From NCBI GenBank assembly GCA_903892355.1, contig CAITIE010000069.1, positions 24,618 through 88,617 of the forward strand: DNA of 64,000 nt, given 5' to 3'. Made by a program: the position numbers and the translations under genes. Below, in pieces: positions 52,067 to 59,403 of the stretch; position 1 is the stretch's first letter, and each line of letters starts with the position of its first letter. The notes under the pieces were generated by a model. It worked only from the letters and a program-made list of their open reading frames with translations, searched no databases and had not been told where the DNA came from. This DNA comes from an uncultured Pirellula sp. (lineage in GTDB: Bacteria > Planctomycetota > Planctomycetia > Pirellulales > Pirellulaceae).

Positions 52067-53038
52067 TCACCGTGTAGGTTCTTCCAGAGTGGGTACGGCG
52101 ATTTCTGCGACGATGCCATCGAGCACTTGATCGGCGTTCATGCGTCGCAAGCGGCTTTCCGGGCGCAGGATCAGTCGATGGCTCATGACTGGAGCCAGGA
52201 TCCGTTTGACATCATCCGGCTGTACAAACGAGCGGCCGCGGATGGCTGCCATCGCTTGGGATGCTCGGAATAGCGCGATGGTCGATCGAGGGCCACCACC
52301 GAGCGCAAGATCGGAATGGGCTCGTGTTTCGTGCACGATTTGGAGCATGTACTGCCGTACTTTCGGATCGACGTAAACCTGCTTGACCAGTCGCTGGGCT
52401 TCGAGCAATTCCTCGACGGAAGCTACAGGAGTGAGGGTGTCGATGGGATGCTCGCCTTCGAGCAACTGGAGCATCCTCAGTTCTTCCTCCATCGACGGAT
52501 AACCGAGGGTGAACTTCATGAAGAATCGATCGAGTTGAGCTTCGGGGAGAGGAAACGTTCCTTCGTGATCGACGGGGTTTTGCGTCGCAATGACGAGAAA
52601 CGGTGGGGGGAGCCGATGGGTCTTGCCATCCACGGTGACACTGGATTCCGCCATCGCTTCCAGGAGAGCGGACTGCGCGCGAGGTGTCGTTCGATTGATT
52701 TCGTCTGCGAGGAGAATATTGGCAAAGATGGGTCCGGGGCGAAACTCGAACTCAGTCGTCTTTTGATTGAAGATCGAGGAGCCGGTGATATCCCCAGGAA
52801 GAAGATCGGGCGTGCACTGAATCCGCTTGAAACGCCCTCCGACGCTGGCGGCCAACGCGCGAGCCAGCATCGTCTTCGCAACACCTGGAACGTCTTCGAG
52901 CAGAATGTGGCCACCCGAGAACCATGAGACGAGCGACAGCACCAACTGCTTTCGTTTGCCGACGATGCATCGTTCGACATTCGCGATGATCTTTTTCGAA
53001 GTCTCGTGGACTGCGAGCGCTGGGGCTGTTTGGGACAT
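52067..53038 (-). CDS. MoxR-family AAA ATPase
   Basis: The 323-residue AAA protein shows Walker A-type HILLEDVPGVAKTMLARAL (about residue 53), GDITGSSIFNQ, Walker B NILLADEINRTTPRAQSALLEAMAE and sensor 1 VIATQNPVDHEGTFPLPEAQLDRF, followed by the C-terminal lid (RSTIALFRASQAMA, DVKRILAPVMSHRLIL). This is the MoxR pattern. It probably acts as a chaperone-like remodeller together with the DUF58 protein encoded immediately downstream. It is first in the minus-strand unit. Confidence 0.94.
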   Translation of the reverse strand: MSQTAPALAVHETSKKIIANVERCIVGKRKQLVLSLVSWFSGGHILLEDVPGVAKTMLARALAASVGGRFKRIQCTPDLLPGDITGSSIFNQKTTEFEFRPGPIFANILLADEINRTTPRAQSALLEAMAESSVTVDGKTHRLPPPFLVIATQNPVDHEGTFPLPEAQLDRFFMKFTLGYPSMEEELRMLQLLEGEHPIDTLTPVASVEELLEAQRLVKQVYVDPKVRQYMLQIVHETRAHSDLALGGGPRSTIALFRASQAMAAIRGRSFVQPDDVKRILAPVMSHRLILRPESRLRRMNADQVLDGIVAEIAVPTLEEPTR

Positions 53039-53106
53039 GGGTGTTGCCCTGATGGACCGGACTGTGGATGCCGAGCGAGGAGAAACCTTAAATTCCCAGA
53101 AGCCGG

Positions 53107-54330
53107 TTAGGGAGCCGTTGGCAAATTGAGGATCGCGTAGGTACCGCTTTTGCCTGCGACGGCAATGTCGGTGCGTCCATCCCCGTTGAGGTCCCCAGTG
53201 GCGATCTGCAATCCGATACCGACGTGCCCGCGCTCGATCGGCGATCTGTAAAACTTCCCATCGACGAACGAATAGGCATGGATCTCAGGCATGTCCTGTC
53301 CACCTGGATCTCCGCCATTATGCGCGTAGTAGCGTTTGCCGGTGATGATTTCATTTCGACCATCCCCGTCGAGGTCCGCCAATGCGATCGCGTGAGGTTG
53401 CGAAAAAGACTTGTCGATCACTTTCTTATCGAACTCGATCGAGCCATCCTCTTTGATGCCGGTTTGACGCCACCAATACAAACCGTAATCATGGCCGGCG
53501 CCGACGATGACGTCATTCTTTCCATCCTTGTCGAGATCGACCACCACCATGGGGATGCTGCCTTGGATATCCCAGTTGGGACGGAACTTCCATTCGGCCT
53601 CCCACGGTTTCTCAGGTTGCTCGTACCAGCCATGCCCGAGCAGGATATCATCGCGTCCATCGCCATTGATGTCGCCGACGCCCATGCCGTGCTGATTACC
53701 TGACTTGCCGATTACCTTATGCTCGATTGTGTAGCTGGCTGCTTTGCCGTCGCGATTGCCGTTGTCGACCAAGCGACCGATCGACATTGGATTGTTCTTG
53801 TTCCAACTGTTCACGATCCAATCGGGGATACCATCGCGATCGATGTCCTGCATCAATTGGGCTTCGTTTTCGGATGCTTTGGTGTCGAGGAACAGATTGC
53901 GTTTCCATGTATGGCCCAATCGCAATCCTTCGGCACCTGGGTTTTCATACCATGCGATTTCCGTGGGAATGAAAGAGCCTGCGATGACATCGAGTCGACC
54001 ATCGCGGTTGACGTCCAAAAGGAAGTCCCCATTGCTCTGGATGTAGCCATTCCAGTCGTCGATGTTTCGGAGTGGTCTCGGGGTGAATTGTGGGCTGGCG
54101 TACCAATTCCTGCCGGCGACGATATCGAGTTTCGAGTCGCCATCGATATCGCCGATCGCGCATCCTTCGTTCGCATCGAGCGTCAGGGGTTCGATCTGCC
54201 ATCGGATCGGCAATGGCTTTTCCGTTGCCAATGCGTCTTGGGCGAATGCATTGCTGCAAACGCTCAATGCGACGGCGCATGAAGTCGTGGTGGGCAGGAG
54301 GATTCGTTTCAGGGAGGATTGGATATTCAT
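53107..54330 (-). CDS. Secreted FG-GAP/VCBS repeat protein
   Basis: From ATG 54330 the product has 407 residues, with a signal peptide (SCAVALSVCSNAFAQ). It carries at least seven calcium-binding-type repeats of the form D-x-(D/N)-x-D-G: DIDGDSKLDIVAG, DVNRDGRLDVIAG, DIDRDGIPDWIV, DINGDGRDDILLG, DLDKDGKNDVIVG, DLDGDGRNEIITG and DLNGDGRTDIAVAG. These form a seven-bladed integrin-like propeller. Such proteins bind carbohydrates or other surface ligands; no enzymatic site is visible. The longer frame to 54396 adds 22 polar residues before the signal peptide and is not chosen. Confidence 0.88.
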   Translation of the reverse strand: MNIQSSLKRILLPTTTSCAVALSVCSNAFAQDALATEKPLPIRWQIEPLTLDANEGCAIGDIDGDSKLDIVAGRNWYASPQFTPRPLRNIDDWNGYIQSNGDFLLDVNRDGRLDVIAGSFIPTEIAWYENPGAEGLRLGHTWKRNLFLDTKASENEAQLMQDIDRDGIPDWIVNSWNKNNPMSIGRLVDNGNRDGKAASYTIEHKVIGKSGNQHGMGVGDINGDGRDDILLGHGWYEQPEKPWEAEWKFRPNWDIQGSIPMVVVDLDKDGKNDVIVGAGHDYGLYWWRQTGIKEDGSIEFDKKVIDKSFSQPHAIALADLDGDGRNEIITGKRYYAHNGGDPGGQDMPEIHAYSFVDGKFYRSPIERGHVGIGLQIATGDLNGDGRTDIAVAGKSGTYAILNLPTAP

Positions 54331-54421
54331 AACGTTTTTATGCCGCGGGTGCGGGCAGAGTGATGACTGGGCGGGATGGGTTGAGAAAGGGTGCAATCGA
54401 TGATCGCGGGGTGGTGCACGA

Positions 54422-55426
54422 TTACTGGGCGGGAGCTAGCTGGTTGTCAGCGAGCCACTTGGTGATTTGCGATTCGCCATCGGCCACAAACTGTTCCATG
54501 CGGTCTACCTCCACCGCATTGTTGCCTTGTTCGTGCTTCCGGAACAGGAACAGATACGTTTCGTTCTGTGGGCGATAGCGGTGAAAGAACCACTCGTTCT
54601 TCTTCTGGATCGCAGCTTGGATCGTTTCGATCTGCTGCGGCTTGGACGCGACGATTTTATCGGCTCGTGGGTTGGCAAAGCCGAGTTGTTTCATGATTTC
54701 GCGAGCGCTCTTTTGGTAGCCTTCGTCGTTCCAAGCGACACCTTCTTTGGTAAAGCGTTCGTTGGGCGCGAACTTTTCGAGATCGACCACGCTGCAGTTG
54801 TGATCTTTGGCTAGTTTGCGGATTGCTTCAGCGAGTTTGGACAGATTTTGATTGTAGTACTTTGGGTTCGGGAACTCTTTACCTGCGTCTTCGCGTTGGC
54901 GTGGGATCACCAGGATAACGCGCGCGTTGTGCCGTTTGACATCGTCGAGGAGTTTGTGGTAGCCGGCGATAAACTCGGCCCGTTCCGCGTCATTACCGAA
55001 TGCTTCATTCTCGCCATAGCAGAGCATGATTACCTTGGGTGCGGCCATATCCAGATCCCGCATCAGACGCTGGTACCCATCGGCCCGAGCTCCGAAAACG
55101 GCGCGTGCGTCGCCGAATACGGTGTCGCCACTCCAACCGATGTTGCGAAACGTCGCACCGGGGACTTGGAGGGTGAGCATTGTTTCGAGCCATGGATGGT
55201 GTTGCATTCGTTCCACCCAACCGCTGCCCACAAAGACCACCCGGTCGCCAGCTTGGATGAGTGGCTGTGGCTGATCCCCTTGGGCTGCCATCGCGGCATT
55301 GGATGAGCCAACTTGGTTCGAGAGGCTGAAAACCGCAAGGCATGCGAGGGTGCAAAAGTGATTCAGCAAGAAAGGTCGACGGGTGTGTTGGAGGGAAGCG
55401 GGTGCAGGTAGCATCGAGTTGTTCAT
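54422..55426 (-). CDS. Secreted SGNH/GDSL-hydrolase-like protein, degenerate active site
   Basis: From ATG 55426 the protein has 334 residues with a signal segment (HFCTLACLAVFSLSNQVGSSNA). The SGNH fold is recognisable: RVVFVGSGWVERM for block I, FRNIGWSGDTVFGDARAVFG for block II, VIMLCYGENEAFG for block III and GVAWNDEGYQKSA for block V. Block V normally supplies the catalytic histidine (as in G-x-H-x-N-D), here replaced by alanine, and block I has GSG instead of GDS. It may therefore be non-hydrolytic or use different residues. It reads in the same direction as the FG-GAP gene, 91 bases upstream of it. Confidence 0.8.
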   Translation of the reverse strand: MNNSMLPAPASLQHTRRPFLLNHFCTLACLAVFSLSNQVGSSNAAMAAQGDQPQPLIQAGDRVVFVGSGWVERMQHHPWLETMLTLQVPGATFRNIGWSGDTVFGDARAVFGARADGYQRLMRDLDMAAPKVIMLCYGENEAFGNDAERAEFIAGYHKLLDDVKRHNARVILVIPRQREDAGKEFPNPKYYNQNLSKLAEAIRKLAKDHNCSVVDLEKFAPNERFTKEGVAWNDEGYQKSAREIMKQLGFANPRADKIVASKPQQIETIQAAIQKKNEWFFHRYRPQNETYLFLFRKHEQGNNAVEVDRMEQFVADGESQITKWLADNQLAPAQ

Positions 55427-55688
55427 AGTCCAAGGGAGTGGCATGGAATGGAAGGTGGTGGGATGGGGGATCACGGTGCAGGTGGGATTCGCGAGTTTGG
55501 AGCGACACCCCTGCCATCGATCGCCCATGGATCATGTGTGATTGTAATTCAAATCGATCCTCCCGGGCGGTTCGGAAACAGCGAGATTTCATTTTCGAAA
55601 CGTCTCTGTCGCCGGGAAGCAGCCTTTTGGCAATTTGATGGAATCCTCACCGGCCCAGAGATTGGGATTGAAAATCGCAAGTCCCACC

Positions 55689-55710
55689 GTGAGCGACTTT
55701 GGCGCTAGCC
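55689..55710 (-). repeat. Inverted copy of the GGCTAGCGCC element
   Basis: These 22 bases are the exact reverse complement of 63764-63785 and of 63924-63945, inside the 160-bp tandem repeats 8 kb away. They begin GTGAGCGACTTT and end GGCGCTAGCC. Confidence 0.85.
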
Positions 55711-55727
55711 ATCGATGTCTCTCCCAA

Positions 55728-56376
55728 TCCCAATCCCGGTTCTTCCCTTCGCGTCTTCGCGTCTTCGCGTGAACCCCGGTCTAATGCACCAGACGGATAG
55801 CCAATGCGGTCGAGGGCAAACCATCAGTCTCACGCCCGCTGCGCTCAAGACGCTAAGACGCAAAGAAGATAAGAAAGCCATAGCACAACTCTACCAATCC
55901 CAATCCCGGTTCTTCCCTTCGCGCCTTCGCGTCTTCGCGTGAAACCCGGTCTAATGCATCAGACGGATAGCCAATGCGGTCGAGGACAAACCATCGGTCT
56001 CACGCCCGCTGCGCTCAAGACGCCAAGACGCAAAGAAGATAAGAAAGTCATAACACAACTCTACCAATCCCAATCCCGGTTCTTCCCTTTGCGTCTTCGC
56101 GTCTTCGCGTGAACCCCATTCCGCTATCCAATCCTGACCGTCATCAAAAGAAGCGTCTCGGTCTAATGCACCAGACGGATAGCCAATGCGGTCGAGGACA
56201 AACCATCAGTCTCACGCCCGCTGCGCTCAAGACGCTAAGACGCAAAGAGGATAAGAAAGTCATAACACAACTCTACCAATCCCAATCCCGGTTCTTCCCT
56301 TCGCGTCTTTGCGTGAACCCCATTCCGCTATCGATCCTGACCGTCATCAGAAGAATCGCCCCGGTCTGCGGCTCAT
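55728..56376. repeat. Tandem array of 170-bp units (about 3.5 copies)
   Basis: Units start at 55728, 55898, 56068 and 56280, each with TCCCAATCCCGG. The first two are 170 bases; the third is 212 because it carries an insertion after GCGTGAACCCC (56107-56117). The last is partial and shares that insertion. Each full unit contains the arms CTTCGCGTCTTCGCG and GACGCTAAGACGCAAAG, which are near-complementary and resemble the widespread GCGT/ACGC-AAAG short repeats seen in many bacterial genomes. No spacer-repeat structure as in CRISPR. Confidence 0.9.
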
Positions 56377-56425
56377 AACACCACAGATATGACAGCAGTT
56401 TTATATCCGTGTATTCAAAAACAGC

Positions 56426-59023
56426 TTATGGCCGTTTGCGTTTATTGGAACCGCTATTCCGCTTGTCGGAACGGGTCGGAGCATTTGGATTCTTGGTGCC
56501 GGAATCCGAATCCTGAGGCTCCTTCTTTTTCTTGAAGAACGGTTCAAACAGCTCCGCCAATGTTTCGGGTGGCTTGGTTGGCTTCGTCTTAGGCTTGTCC
56601 GACGCAGGTGCCGCGGATGTAGCTGCCCGCACACCCGCTGCGCTGGGCTTGGAAACGGCGTTCATGATTTCATTGACGATGTTATCCGGAAGTGTCTTGA
56701 TCTCCGCTTGCGGGGTGTACTTCTTGATCAAGAACCTTTCGATCAGCGACCATGTCGATGATGTGATGAAGTAGATGCAGAGACCGGCGGGAACCTTGAA
56801 GAATAGAACCCCCATCATGACAGTCATCATCATCATGATTTGCTGAGCCATCTTTGTCTGCTCATCGGTCGATTTTGGCATCAGCACCTTTTGCTGGATG
56901 ATGAACAGCGTAATGGTGATGATAGGTAGGATGTTGAGGTACGGTCCGAACCACCCGGAGCCTCGTCCCGAGATAAAGTCGGGCATCCATTGATGCCAAT
57001 CCATGAACATGTCAGGACCAGCCAAATTGGAGCACCATTCAAGCCCTGGAATGAGCGCCTGCTGTCGCAAAGCGACGTCGACAGAAACGCACCGATACAA
57101 TCCGATAATGATGGGTAGCTGGATCATCGCAGGCAAACAACCAGCAAGCTGATTCACACCCGCCTTCTTCATTAACATCTGCTGAGCCGACATCATTTTG
57201 GTCGGCTCGTCCTTGAGCAACTCCCGCAACTTGGCCAGCTCCGGCTGGACCGCTTGCATCTTTTGTGCATTGATCGCCATTTTTCGGCTGACAGGGAACA
57301 TCAACGATCGTACCAGCACTGTCAGCATCATGATCGCGATGCCGTAGTTACCGATGACGTAGTAGAAGAAGTGCAGGATCCACCCTAACCGGACAGCAAA
57401 GAAACCGAAGATCGGCCATCCGTACTCGATGGAATCTTGCAGTTGGTACGCCGAAAGGAGCGTTGGGTCTTTGGGGCCTGCAAAGATCCGATACGACTGC
57501 ACCAACTCAGAGTTGGGCGCCACTGTCTGCTTGGGGGTGATGAACCAAAAGCCGGTGTTGTAGGCTTGTTGCCGATTCTTGTCGAACTCTTCGGGCTTCT
57601 GTAGGCTCGAGTTCAACACCGTGGCCTTGGCCTTCTGAAGTCCACGCATGGAATCGGGATGCGATTCCGACGGTTGCATGGCTGCGGCAAAAACCTGCGT
57701 ATCCAAACCGATGAAGTTCAAATCTCGCTTCGATTCCGAATCCTGAGGGCCAAAGAGCAATTGGTCCGGATCCAGCGGTAATCGCTTGGCATTATCGACC
57801 AAGTTCCTCGTCATCACGATCGAATAGTTCGACTGCTTGTCCCCGAAAATGACGTCGCGTGCACCCGGCGATGAGAAGAAGTGAGGGGACAGCTTGGTCG
57901 GATACCACCAACCCTCGAGCGAGATTCCGTTGAGCCCTTCTTGACGGAGCGAGATGTCGTGAGGCTTCTCGTCCAAATTGCGAACCATCGTGGTCAATTC
58001 AACATGGTATTGCCAATCGTTAGGCGTGCTTCGCTTGGTTTCGTTGCTACCTTTCTTCAGCCGGTACTGCTTGACCAATTCGAGATTGGCATCGATTCCG
58101 GCAAGTGTCAGATACGCACCCATCGGCATGGTGAACTCGACACCCATCCCATTTTCAACTTCCAGGGGCTTCGCGTTCCATCGTCCGTTGATAGTCTTTT
58201 CCAACCCGAGCAGGGTCCGGTCACCCTCGATGAGTTCCTTGCCATCGATACGCGCAAACGTGAGTGCGCACGAACCGACCGGTGTGTTTCCTTTGACTTG
58301 CTCGATTTCGAAATCATCCTCAGCGCGCAAGATAGCGACCGGTTGCTCGGTCAACGTGGTTTCAAAGGTGAATGTCTTTGCAGTTTCCGGGTTATCGCCC
58401 CGCTCGACGGTGAATGAAAACTTGTCACCTGGTTTCAAGGTGTTTAATGCCTTGTCGAGTTGGTACTTGCTCGCGGGCCCATTGAGCCCTTCCCAACCTG
58501 TGATCGCATCGGCAACTTGCAAACCGACCAACGCTTTGTCTTGAACGCATACCGCCGATGAAGCGGCCGATCCTGCTGGCACCACACGTACGATCAGTCC
58601 ACCTCCAGAACGCTCTTCGAGGGCCAAGTACCCTAGGTAGCCACCGATGTTTTTGGTTTGCAGCGAACGATAATCAAAATGGCCTGGTTTAGTCTGGCCC
58701 ACCAGTTCGATATGCTCGATCAATGCACCTTGATTGTCGAGTGTCACTAAGAACTGATAACCATCCGATGCAGTCATGCTACCCAACGAGAATCGCTCGC
58801 GCGGTGGCTCCACAGGAAGTTGAACATCCGGGTTCTCTTCCGCGATCTTTTCGGCGAGCAGTTTCGCTTCTTCGAACCGTTTCCGAGAATTCTCTAGAAC
58901 GGCAGATTGCTTTTGCTTATCCGCGGCCTCTTGCAAGCTTTGCTGCTGGCGCATGCTTGAAAAGAAAAAGAAAATGGCCATGCCGAGCAGCAGCCACATC
59001 AAAAATCGATTGTTTCGTTCCAC
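56426..59023 (-). CDS. yidC: Membrane protein insertase YidC, large periplasmic domain
   Basis: The 865-residue protein begins with the first membrane helix (FLMWLLLGMAIFFFFSSM) and ends in the conserved insertase core: WILHFFYYVIGNYGIAIMMLTVLVRSLMFPVSRKM, GCLPAMIQLPIIIGLYRC and a C-terminal Lys/Arg tail (KRNSGSNKRKRP). It places and folds membrane proteins with or without SecYEG. It is about 300 residues longer than E. coli YidC. The excess is in the periplasmic domain, which includes a PDZ-like segment near residues 150-225 (GGLIVRVVPAGSAAS, LVGLQVADAITGWEG), and in a Pro/Lys-rich tail after the last helix. No rpmH, rnpA or trmE is visible, so it is not in the classical locus. Confidence 0.94.
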   Translation of the reverse strand: MERNNRFLMWLLLGMAIFFFFSSMRQQQSLQEAADKQKQSAVLENSRKRFEEAKLLAEKIAEENPDVQLPVEPPRERFSLGSMTASDGYQFLVTLDNQGALIEHIELVGQTKPGHFDYRSLQTKNIGGYLGYLALEERSGGGLIVRVVPAGSAASSAVCVQDKALVGLQVADAITGWEGLNGPASKYQLDKALNTLKPGDKFSFTVERGDNPETAKTFTFETTLTEQPVAILRAEDDFEIEQVKGNTPVGSCALTFARIDGKELIEGDRTLLGLEKTINGRWNAKPLEVENGMGVEFTMPMGAYLTLAGIDANLELVKQYRLKKGSNETKRSTPNDWQYHVELTTMVRNLDEKPHDISLRQEGLNGISLEGWWYPTKLSPHFFSSPGARDVIFGDKQSNYSIVMTRNLVDNAKRLPLDPDQLLFGPQDSESKRDLNFIGLDTQVFAAAMQPSESHPDSMRGLQKAKATVLNSSLQKPEEFDKNRQQAYNTGFWFITPKQTVAPNSELVQSYRIFAGPKDPTLLSAYQLQDSIEYGWPIFGFFAVRLGWILHFFYYVIGNYGIAIMMLTVLVRSLMFPVSRKMAINAQKMQAVQPELAKLRELLKDEPTKMMSAQQMLMKKAGVNQLAGCLPAMIQLPIIIGLYRCVSVDVALRQQALIPGLEWCSNLAGPDMFMDWHQWMPDFISGRGSGWFGPYLNILPIITITLFIIQQKVLMPKSTDEQTKMAQQIMMMMTVMMGVLFFKVPAGLCIYFITSSTWSLIERFLIKKYTPQAEIKTLPDNIVNEIMNAVSKPSAAGVRAATSAAPASDKPKTKPTKPPETLAELFEPFFKKKKEPQDSDSGTKNPNAPTRSDKRNSGSNKRKRP

Positions 59024-59403
59024 TACTCAGGATCCCGTATTCGGTCCGCAAACTCGCAAAAGGGGAATTGTCCGACCATAAGCCCCCTTTGGCTAGGCCA
59101 ATTAGACTCTAGTACGAGGCGCCAAAAAAAGGGGGAGTGGTCGCAAAGCCAGGAAAAACAAGCACTTGCGCGATGCTAGCGAAACTCATGGAGGACCGCC
59201 CTGCTTCCGTCGGGGGCTTTCGCTAGCATCCTTTTAGAGAAAGCGGTTATGCGCCGAGTATTCGTTACAACCGTTACATTTTACTCAACTGCGCGGTGCT
59301 CTCCGTCCGATAGAGACGACGAGGGATCGTGTGGAGCCCGTGCATAGTTGCTCGACCCACTCCCTCTGCATACTGTTTTTGGACGCTTGGGGGACCAGCG
59401 ACT
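59024..59403. other. Divergent intergenic region with long-loop hairpin
   Basis: This 380-base gap between yidC and the divergent secretin-type gene has a perfect 13-bp inverted repeat at 59172-59184 (GATGCTAGCGAAA) and 59218-59230, a direct repeat CGTTACA (59263, 59272) and a poly-A/poly-G stretch near 59122. No gene is visible. Confidence 0.6.
59172..59230. other. 13-bp perfect hairpin with 33-base loop
   Basis: GATGCTAGCGAAA (59172-59184) pairs with TTTCGCTAGCATC (59218-59230). It is not a terminator by position, since both neighbours start away from it. It could be a leader structure or protein-binding palindrome; its GCTAGC core recalls the 160-bp repeats. Confidence 0.6.

Larger units (their letters stand above)
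55427..56425. other. Repeat-rich intergenic region
   Basis: About 1 kb without a credible gene lies between the SGNH-like gene and the yidC 3' end. The right two-thirds is the tandem array at 55728-56376; a 22-bp element at 55689-55710 is shared with the repeats at 63667. Reading frames over the array repeat with the DNA and are not considered genes. Confidence 0.7.

Noticed and set aside
55715..56378. Short frames repeating HQTDSQCGRGQTISL across the tandem array
   Set aside because: The peptide repeats only because the DNA repeats; no start signals, and indels between units break the pattern.
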